DNA from: Bryobacteraceae bacterium | Lineage (GTDB): Bacteria > Acidobacteriota > Terriglobia > Bryobacterales > Bryobacteraceae | Reading direction: 5' to 3' | NCBI GenBank assembly: GCA_026129905.1 | Contig: JAHCHE010000014.1 | Coordinates: 124,001 to 188,000 of the forward strand | Length of the DNA: 64,000 bases | Shown here: positions 57,910 through 64,000 of the stretch, in pieces | Numbering within the stretch: position 1 is the first letter of the stretch | Layout of the letters: each line of letters opens with the position of its first letter | Program-made: the position numbers and the translations under genes | Notes under the pieces: model-generated | The model's input: the letters and a program-made list of their open reading frames with translations, nothing else | Told to the model about the DNA's origin: nothing | Database searches by the model: none

Positions 57910-58956
57910 GTGTCACGCAGCGCTCTCCTCACGCTTTGCGCGCTGGCTGCCGTAGGCCAGGCCGGCTTTCCCGCCGAACTCGAGCGAAAGACCACCTCGG
58001 CCGACCCGCCCCGCAAGGTGATCGTCGGCACGGTCATGCAGCGGTTCTGGGTCCCGTACCCGGGTCTCGATCGTCGCCTCGAGGAACTCACCGGATTCGT
58101 CGACCGCCTGGCGCGCCAGGCTCGCGAGAAGTACGGACGCGGGTTGGACCTCGCGATTCTGCCGGAAGCCGCTGTCACCGGCGAACTCCCGGAGCCGATG
58201 AAAGGTTCCGTTCCGCTGGCGGGCCCGCTTCAGGACGCCTTTTCCCGGAAGGCGCGCGAACACGGCGCCTACATCGTTGTGCCCACGTTCATGCTGGAGA
58301 GCGACGGCAAATCCTGTTCCAACGTCGCGATTCTGTTCGGCCGTAAGGGCGAGGTGGTGGGCATCTACCGCAAACTGCACCTCGCCGTAGCTTCCGGCAC
58401 GGATTCGCTGGAGGGCGGCGTCACCCCGGGCAAGGACGCGCCCGTTTTCCAGTGCGACTTCGGCAAGCTCGGCATCCAGATCTGCTTCGACATCGTCCAC
58501 GACTACGGCTGGGAAGAACTGGCGCGCAAGGGCGCCGAACTCGTGGCCTGGCCGACGCAGTCCCCGCAAACGGCTCGGCCCGCTTTCCGGGCGCTCAAGA
58601 ACCGTTACTACGTCGTCTCCAGCACGTGGCGGAACAACGCGTCGGTCTTCGAGCCCACCGGCAGAATTGTCGCGCAGATCAAGGAGCCGGAACAGACCCT
58701 CGTCGAGGAGATCGACCTCAGCTACGCCCTGCTCCCCTGGAGTTCCAAACTTCAGCACGGCAAAGCCCTTCAGGATCGCTACGGCGACAAGGTAGGCTTT
58801 CGCTACTATACGGATGAGGATCTTGGGATCTTTTGGTCCAACGATCCTCGGATTCCCGTGCGGACGATGATCGATTCGCTCGGGCTTACGGAACTGGAAA
58901 CCGAGTTGCCGCGCATCCGCAAGCTCTATCGCAAGGCGGGCGTTCCAGGTTCCTGA
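57910..58956 (+). CDS. Exported carbon-nitrogen hydrolase (nitrilase superfamily)
   Basis: A 348-residue protein from a GTG giving a signal peptide (about 1-20). The nitrilase triad is complete: Glu in LAILPEAAVTG, Lys in GIYRKLHL and Cys in IQICFDIVHDYGW (about 195). These enzymes hydrolyse amides, nitriles or carbamoyl groups. It heads a plus-strand run of four genes with gaps of 23, 8 and -4 nt, the others being glycosidase- and amidohydrolase-like, so a role in breakdown of an amide-bearing sugar or plant compound is possible. Confidence 0.85.
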   Translation: MSRSALLTLCALAAVGQAGFPAELERKTTSADPPRKVIVGTVMQRFWVPYPGLDRRLEELTGFVDRLARQAREKYGRGLDLAILPEAAVTGELPEPMKGSVPLAGPLQDAFSRKAREHGAYIVVPTFMLESDGKSCSNVAILFGRKGEVVGIYRKLHLAVASGTDSLEGGVTPGKDAPVFQCDFGKLGIQICFDIVHDYGWEELARKGAELVAWPTQSPQTARPAFRALKNRYYVVSSTWRNNASVFEPTGRIVAQIKEPEQTLVEEIDLSYALLPWSSKLQHGKALQDRYGDKVGFRYYTDEDLGIFWSNDPRIPVRTMIDSLGLTELETELPRIRKLYRKAGVPGS

Positions 58957-58979
58957 AAGGCAGGGTGACCAATTGAACC

Positions 58980-60962
58980 ATGTGGCGGCGGATAGCGGTA
59001 GGCGTTCTGCTGCTGGGTACAACGTCCGCGCAAACGCAGCAGGACTGGACCCACTTTGTCCGCATTGGCGGACATTCCCTTCGCTCCGGCAACGCCGGCG
59101 AAATTGTGCGCAGCGCCGGCGAGACGTTCGTCTTCGGCATCGAGGTCGATAACGACATCACCGGCCGCTACGAAAGCTGGCTCGATCCCAAGGCGAAACT
59201 GGCCGACATCCGCGAAGCCGCCCGCCAGGCGCACGCGGCCGGGAACCACGCGTTCGTCTACATCGCCGGCACGGAGTGCATCACGGCGGACGCTGCCCGG
59301 CGGCCCCATTCGATGGCCAAGGACCACCCGGACTGGTTGCAGCGCAACCTCAAGGGCGAGCCGGCCGTGTTCGGCGGCGGCAGCGCCTTCTGGATCCGCA
59401 CGGGCGACGAGGACGTGTGGATCACCCCCTTCGCCCCCGAGTGGCGAAAAGTCTACATGGAGCGCGTCCGGCAGATCGCGGCCACCGGCATCGACGGCAT
59501 CTACGTCGACATCCCTTACTGGATGACCCATTTCGAAGGCTGGGAGGACACCTGGGCCAGCTTCGACGACTACACCGTGGCTGCCTTCAAAGCGAAGACG
59601 GGTCTCAACGCGAGGGCCGATCTCAAGCTCGGCGATTTCCGGGACGCGAACTTTCGCAGGTGGGTGGACTTCCGGATCGAGGCCCTTACCGCCTTCATGG
59701 CGGAAATCGCCGCCAACGCCAAGGCCGTGAATCCGAAATGCAAGACCATTGCCGAGATTTATCCAGGCATCGAAGAGCCGGCTGTGGTGGTCGGCTCGGA
59801 CGTCTACGACATGTACCCGGTTGTCGACGCCATTGCGCACGAATACGACGAAGGCGGCCGGGCAGCGGTCCGCGAACCGCTTCACTGGTTCGACAACCTC
59901 GTGGGCATGTACTCGTTCCGCGCGTTCGCCGAAGGCAAGCCATCGTGGATGCTGACCTACTCGTGGGACAACGACGAAGGCGTCAAACCCGCCGACGCAA
60001 TGAAGCACCTGGCGATGGCGCAACTCATGGCCGGCGCGAACACGTGGGACGCGCGCGGGCACGTGATGTCCGGGTCGAACGATTTCGCCGCCCGCGCGGA
60101 GATCTTCCGTTGGATCAAGGAGCACGAAAAGGTCTTCTTCCAGCCGCGCCGGCCCATTCGCCCCATTGGCGTCTACTTTTCGGACAAGACCAGGAACTAC
60201 TTCGCGAACTCCTTCATCGAGTCCTACCGGGGAGCGATGATGCTGCTCATGCAATCTCACCTGGAGTTCCAGGTGGTGACGCCGAGGACGCTGCGGGCCT
60301 TCGCCGGCGAAGCGCTCGTGCTGCCCGACGCCCGCTGCCTTGGGGACGGAGAAGTGGATTCGCTACGCGCTCTCGCCGCCTCCGGTAAGACGCTGGTCGT
60401 CACCGGCGAGACGGGAAGATACGATGAGACGGGCGCGGAGCGGAGCCGGAACCCCGTTCACGCGTTGCTCGGAATCGCGAACCCCGGCGAAAAGACGTCG
60501 AACCGCGGCCCGCGGAAATCCCTCTACCATCCACAATGCCCGGGCCGGGATTACTACCGGCAGCTACAGAAGGAATTCAACGGAAAGGCGGCCGGCGGCC
60601 TCCAAGCAGACGCCGGGTTCGAGGCGATGCGGGCCGCGTTCATCCGCGAACTGGCGCAGGCATCGGACGTCAAGCCCTCCGTCGAAGTGAGCGCGTCGCC
60701 CTTCGTTTCCGCGCAGATCGCCGCCGTGGACGGCAAGCCCCACGTCTTCCTCGCGAATTTCAAGGGCCTGCGCGGCAAGAAGGTGGTCGTCCCTATCCCG
60801 GAGCGGGACGTCAAAATCAGCTTCGAGAGCGGCCGCAAAGGCGTCGTTCGCATGCTCCCGTTCCTTGGAAGCGTGACCGACATTCGCGCGGAATGGGCAG
60901 AAGACCGGCTTGCCTGCGTGATTCCGGAGATCGGCAGAGGGGCGGTGGTCTGGGTTGAGTAG
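58980..60962 (+). CDS. Putative secreted glycoside hydrolase (TIM barrel plus glutaminase-like domain)
   Basis: A 660-residue protein with a signal peptide (about 1-18). Residues about 35-400 look like a glycoside hydrolase barrel: DIREAARQAHAAGNHAFVYI, GIDGIYVDIPYWMTHFEGW (a candidate catalytic Asp), KTIAEIYPGIEE, DVYDMYPVVDAIAHEYDEGG. Residues about 400-560 resemble the beta-galactosidase trimerisation/class I glutamine amidotransferase-like fold (IGVYFSDKTRNYF, LVLPDARCLGDGEVDSLR, GKTLVVTGETG), followed by a small beta-domain. It resembles GH42-like or alpha-amylase-like hypothetical proteins; the substrate is unknown. Confidence 0.68.
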   Translation: MWRRIAVGVLLLGTTSAQTQQDWTHFVRIGGHSLRSGNAGEIVRSAGETFVFGIEVDNDITGRYESWLDPKAKLADIREAARQAHAAGNHAFVYIAGTECITADAARRPHSMAKDHPDWLQRNLKGEPAVFGGGSAFWIRTGDEDVWITPFAPEWRKVYMERVRQIAATGIDGIYVDIPYWMTHFEGWEDTWASFDDYTVAAFKAKTGLNARADLKLGDFRDANFRRWVDFRIEALTAFMAEIAANAKAVNPKCKTIAEIYPGIEEPAVVVGSDVYDMYPVVDAIAHEYDEGGRAAVREPLHWFDNLVGMYSFRAFAEGKPSWMLTYSWDNDEGVKPADAMKHLAMAQLMAGANTWDARGHVMSGSNDFAARAEIFRWIKEHEKVFFQPRRPIRPIGVYFSDKTRNYFANSFIESYRGAMMLLMQSHLEFQVVTPRTLRAFAGEALVLPDARCLGDGEVDSLRALAASGKTLVVTGETGRYDETGAERSRNPVHALLGIANPGEKTSNRGPRKSLYHPQCPGRDYYRQLQKEFNGKAAGGLQADAGFEAMRAAFIRELAQASDVKPSVEVSASPFVSAQIAAVDGKPHVFLANFKGLRGKKVVVPIPERDVKISFESGRKGVVRMLPFLGSVTDIRAEWAEDRLACVIPEIGRGAVVWVE

Positions 60963-60970
60963 GAGAAAGC

Positions 60971-62089
60971 ATGATTCGATTCAACTGTAAACGGTGGCTC
61001 CTTTTCTCTTCATTACTTCCTCTTCTCGCGCTCGGCGGTCTCCCGCCGGCAGCGGCGCAACCATCGCCCGAGGAAATCCTGCTCAAGGATTACCGGCCGA
61101 AATCGATTTACAGAATTCCCCGAACCGACGTTCCGAAAGCGCGCTATCGGGTCATCGATATGCACTCGCACCCTTACGCCAAAGGGCCGGAGCAAATCGC
61201 CGAATGGGTCCGCAACATGGACGAGGTCGGCATCGAGAAGACGATCATCCTCACGGGCGCCGTGGGCTCGCGCTTCGACGCTACTTACGAGCAGTACGCG
61301 AAGTATCCGGACCGGTTCGAGCTCTGGTGCGGCTTCGACTATTCCGGCTATGACCAGCCGGGGTATGGCCCCGCCGCGGTCAAGGAACTCGAGCGCTGCT
61401 ACCGCGTCGGGGCGCGCGGCGTTGGCGAGCTGAGCGATAAGGGCAGCGGGATGGCCTTCCGGCGGGAAGCGGCCAAAGGACTCCATCCCGACGACGCGCG
61501 GATGGATCCGCTGTTCCGCAAGTGCGCCGAGTTGGGTATGCCGGTCAACATTCACGTGGCCGACCCAATCTGGATGTACGAGAAGATGGACCAGACCAAC
61601 GACGGCCTGATGAACGCCTTCGAATGGCGGCTCGACAACAAGCCTGATATCGTCGGCCATTCCGGCATGATCGATATCCTCGAAAGGACGATAAAGAAGC
61701 ATCCGAAGACCACCTTTATCGCCTGCCACTTCGCTAACCTCAGTTACGATCTGACGCGGCTCGGCACGCTATTTGAGAAATACCCGAATTTTTACGCCGA
61801 CATCTCCGCCCGCTATGCGGAAACGGCGCCGATACCGCGATTCGCGGCCGCTTTTTACGAGAAATACCGGGACCGCCTTGTCTACGGCACGGATATGGGC
61901 TTCGACAAGGCGATGTACCGCATCACCTTTCGGATACTGGAGACCGCCGACGAGCACTTCTACGAAACGGAGCAGTTCGGCTATCACTGGAGCCTCAACG
62001 GCTTCAATTTGCCGGACTCCATTCTGAAACGGCTGTACCGGGACAACGCGCTGCGGATTCTCAACGCCAGAAAGGCGGCGGCGCAATGA
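60971..62089 (+). CDS. Exported amidohydrolase-family protein (Amidohydro_2)
   Basis: A 372-residue protein with a signal peptide (about 1-29). Metal-binding positions of the TIM-barrel amidohydrolase fold are visible: HSH in RVIDMHSHPYAKG, His in PVNIHVADP, His in FIACHFANLS and Asp in LVYGTDMGF. The family covers decarboxylases and lactonases such as 2-pyrone-4,6-dicarboxylate or sugar lactone hydrolases. It overlaps the downstream galactosidase-like gene by 4 nt (ATGA) and follows the glycosidase-like gene by 8 nt, so all are co-transcribed. Confidence 0.82.
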   Translation: MIRFNCKRWLLFSSLLPLLALGGLPPAAAQPSPEEILLKDYRPKSIYRIPRTDVPKARYRVIDMHSHPYAKGPEQIAEWVRNMDEVGIEKTIILTGAVGSRFDATYEQYAKYPDRFELWCGFDYSGYDQPGYGPAAVKELERCYRVGARGVGELSDKGSGMAFRREAAKGLHPDDARMDPLFRKCAELGMPVNIHVADPIWMYEKMDQTNDGLMNAFEWRLDNKPDIVGHSGMIDILERTIKKHPKTTFIACHFANLSYDLTRLGTLFEKYPNFYADISARYAETAPIPRFAAAFYEKYRDRLVYGTDMGFDKAMYRITFRILETADEHFYETEQFGYHWSLNGFNLPDSILKRLYRDNALRILNARKAAAQ

Positions 62090-64000
62090 GCCGGCCTGGC
62101 TGCGTTGCGCTCGCCGCGTTGCTGCTGGCGGCCTGCGGCGGCGCGCCGGAGCAGGTCGCGATCCGGAGCGGCAACATCGGGATCGAATTCAACCGGACGA
62201 TGCACAGCCGCGTCGCGGCGGTGTTCGACGGCAAGGAGATTCCGCTAGGAGACTACGCGCCGTCCGAGTTCATCACCGTAGACGGCGCTGACGTCGCCGA
62301 CTTCGCGCTTGCGGGCGAGAAGCGCGAGAAGGTCAACGATGAGCTGGGCGCCGGCCGGCGCTGGACCATCTGGGGAACGGGGCCGTCCCTGAAGAAGACG
62401 GTCACGGTGACCGCGTACGAGGAGTTCCCGCGAACCGCCGCGTTCGAGGTCGAGTACGAAAACACGGGCAGAGCCGCCCTCAAGCTCGGCGGCTGGACCA
62501 ATCACCATTACTCGATCGACGCCCGGAGGGACGCGCAGGCGCCCGCGTTCTGGTCGTTTCAGAGCGGCTCGTACGAGTCGCGCCCGGACTGGGTCCTCCC
62601 CCTTAAGAGCGGTTTCCGCCAGGAGAACTACCTCGGCATGAACGCCACCGACTACGGCGGCGGGACGCCCGTGGTGGACGTCTGGCGCGGCGATGCCGGC
62701 ATCGGCGTGGGCCACCTCGAACTGGCGCCGAAGCTGGTCTCGCTGCCGGTCGCGATGCCCGATGACAACCGGGCGACCGTGGCGGTCAGTTTCCAACGGG
62801 AAGGGAAGCTCGAACCCGGACAGACCCTCCGCACGTTCCGCAGCTTTGTCGCCGTTCACCGGGGCGACTACTTCACCACCCTGGCGGACTACCGTAGGAT
62901 GATGATGCGGCGCGGCATCGAAATTCAGCCGGCGCCTGACGACGCGTTCGCTCCGATCTGGTGCGCCTGGGGTTACGGCCGTGACTTCAAGGCGTCACAG
63001 TTGTATGGCGCCCTGCCGGTAGTGAAGCGGCTGGGCTTCCGTTGGGTAACCCTCGACGACGGCTGGCAGACGGCCGAGGGCGACTGGTTTCTGAACCCGA
63101 AGAAGTTCCCGGGCGGGGACCGCGATATCAAGGCCATGGTGGACCGGATCCACCAGGACGGCTTCAAGGCGCAGCTTTGGTGGGCGCCGCTGGCCGTCGA
63201 TCCGGGGACGAAGCTGATCGCCGGAAGCCCGGATCAGCTTCTGCTCAACGCCGACGGCTCGCGCCAGAAGATCTCCTGGTGGGACGCCTTTTACCTTTGT
63301 CCGGCCGATCCGCGCGTCGTCGAGTACCACCGGGAGCTGGTGGTGAAGATCATGAGGGACTGGGGGTTCGACGGACTGAAGCTGGACGGGCAGCACATGA
63401 ACGGCGTCCCTCCGTGCTACAACCCCGCCCACAAGCACGCGGCGCCGGAGGAATCGGTCGAGGCGCTTCCGAAGTTCTTCCAGGCCATCTATGAAACGGC
63501 GCGAAGCGTGAAGCCGGACGCGCTGTTGGAGTTCTGCCCCTGCGGCACGGCCTACTCCTTCTTCATGCTCCCGTTCATGAACATGTCCGTGGCCTCCGAC
63601 CCCACCAGCTCGTGGCAGGTGCGCACGAAGGGCAAGACGCTGAAGGCGCTGGCCGGCGACGGCATGGCGTACTTCGGCGACCACGTCGAAATGAGCGACG
63701 GCGGCGACGACTTCGCCTCGACGGTCGGCGTCGGCGGCGTCGTGGGCACCAACTTCGTCTGGCCGGCCGGATCGGCGGGCAAGCCCGACAAGCTCGACCT
63801 GACGCCCGCCAAGGAACAGGCCTGGGCGAAGTGGGTGAACCTCTACCGGGAGAAAATGCTGTCCCGCGGCGAGTACCTCGGCGCGCTCTACGATATCGGC
63901 TTCGACCGTCCGGAAGCGCATGCGATCCGGAAAGGGGAGGCCATGTACTACGCCTTCTTCGCCCCCGAGTGGAACGGCAAGATCCAGCTCCGGGGCCTCG
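62086..64000 (+). CDS. Alpha-galactosidase-like glycoside hydrolase lipoprotein (GH36/27 clan), partial
   Basis: At least 638 residues; the gene runs off the window end. The N-terminus is a lipoprotein signal with lipobox LAAC (Cys about 18). A beta-sandwich (about 25-270) precedes the barrel (about 280-600): FRWVTLDDGWQTAEGDW, FKAQLWWAPLAVDPG, GFDGLKLDGQHMNG with the likely nucleophile Asp, and FGDHVEMSDGGDDFAS with the candidate acid/base Asp. This order matches GH36-type alpha-galactosidases and related raffinose-synthase-like enzymes. The gene is coupled to the amidohydrolase and is probably an outer-membrane or periplasmic enzyme. Confidence 0.8.
   Translation, partial: MSRPGCVALAALLLAACGGAPEQVAIRSGNIGIEFNRTMHSRVAAVFDGKEIPLGDYAPSEFITVDGADVADFALAGEKREKVNDELGAGRRWTIWGTGPSLKKTVTVTAYEEFPRTAAFEVEYENTGRAALKLGGWTNHHYSIDARRDAQAPAFWSFQSGSYESRPDWVLPLKSGFRQENYLGMNATDYGGGTPVVDVWRGDAGIGVGHLELAPKLVSLPVAMPDDNRATVAVSFQREGKLEPGQTLRTFRSFVAVHRGDYFTTLADYRRMMMRRGIEIQPAPDDAFAPIWCAWGYGRDFKASQLYGALPVVKRLGFRWVTLDDGWQTAEGDWFLNPKKFPGGDRDIKAMVDRIHQDGFKAQLWWAPLAVDPGTKLIAGSPDQLLLNADGSRQKISWWDAFYLCPADPRVVEYHRELVVKIMRDWGFDGLKLDGQHMNGVPPCYNPAHKHAAPEESVEALPKFFQAIYETARSVKPDALLEFCPCGTAYSFFMLPFMNMSVASDPTSSWQVRTKGKTLKALAGDGMAYFGDHVEMSDGGDDFASTVGVGGVVGTNFVWPAGSAGKPDKLDLTPAKEQAWAKWVNLYREKMLSRGEYLGALYDIGFDRPEAHAIRKGEAMYYAFFAPEWNGKIQLRGL

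Noticed and set aside
1-64000. tRNA, rRNA, riboswitch or replication-origin features
   Set aside because: Intergenic regions were read for cloverleaf, conserved rRNA and known riboswitch cores and none was recognised; no dnaA-box cluster was seen.

Overview
The window looks like a stretch of chromosome from an acidobacterium of the Solibacter/Bryobacterales type. This is inferred from gene content: an Oar-like TonB receptor with a carboxypeptidase-regulatory-like domain behind a Tat-type Gfo/Idh/MocA oxidoreductase and a sugar isomerase; an NHL-repeat protein ending in what looks like the Solibacter TIGR03437 C-terminal domain; a PSD1 cytochrome/DUF1501 pair; several PD40, DinB and VOC proteins; high G+C; and short dispersed intergenic repeats. 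No rRNA, tRNA, CRISPR array, integrase or transposase was found.

Layout. 1-1.3 kb: a BrnT/BrnA toxin-antitoxin pair and a BlaI-type repressor. 1.3-3.8 kb: a YhaM-like HD/OB exoribonuclease and a SurA-like periplasmic isomerase. 4.0-9.5 kb: a CzcCBA-type heavy-metal RND efflux operon, then a VOC protein. 10.4-16.2 kb: Gfo/Idh oxidoreductase, sugar isomerase-like TIM barrel and the TonB receptor. 16.3-24.6 kb: a cassette of visibly lower G+C with a 1725-residue DEAH helicase/DUF1998 protein (DruE-like) and a DruH-like protein split into two frames. It is a probable Druantia type III antiphage system, bracketed by 30/31-bp direct repeats that match the 3' end of the neighbouring NHL gene. 24.6-29.3 kb: the NHL/TIGR03437 protein and a secreted matrixin-like metalloprotease. 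29.5-32.4 kb: a 48-residue membrane protein, a class IV-like histone deacetylase overlapping phosphate acetyltransferase, and a MerR regulator. 32.5-36.7 kb: DUF1501 + PSD1. 36.8-43.5 kb: a tightly coupled five-gene lipid-type operon (acyl-AMP ligase/acyltransferase fusion, PlsY, HAD phosphatase, LarA-like DUF2088 protein, epimerase). 43.6-45.5 kb: DinB-like protein and an HD-GYP response regulator. 45.75-52.3 kb: a cytochrome c maturation operon (ccmE-F-H, a CcmI-like zinc ribbon, a membrane protein, ccmA-B-C-D), followed by an overlapping mannonate-dehydratase-like gene. 53.7-57.6 kb: decayed AbiEii-type toxin and partner, DinB, PD40 protein, another gene remnant. 57.9-64.0 kb: a secreted nitrilase, glycoside-hydrolase-like protein, amidohydrolase and an alpha-galactosidase-like lipoprotein cut by the window edge.

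How they fit together: the ccm operon would supply haem attachment for c-type cytochromes such as the CxxCH-bearing PSD1 protein. The TonB receptor, Gfo/Idh, isomerase, ManD-like and glycosidase genes suggest growth on plant or soil polysaccharides. The most notable candidates are the repeat-bracketed Druantia-like cassette with its broken DruH, the five-gene lipid cluster whose fused acyltransferase lacks the catalytic His, and a non-canonical haem chaperone (CcmE with CxxxY). All family names come from reading the translated sequence; no database search was run.
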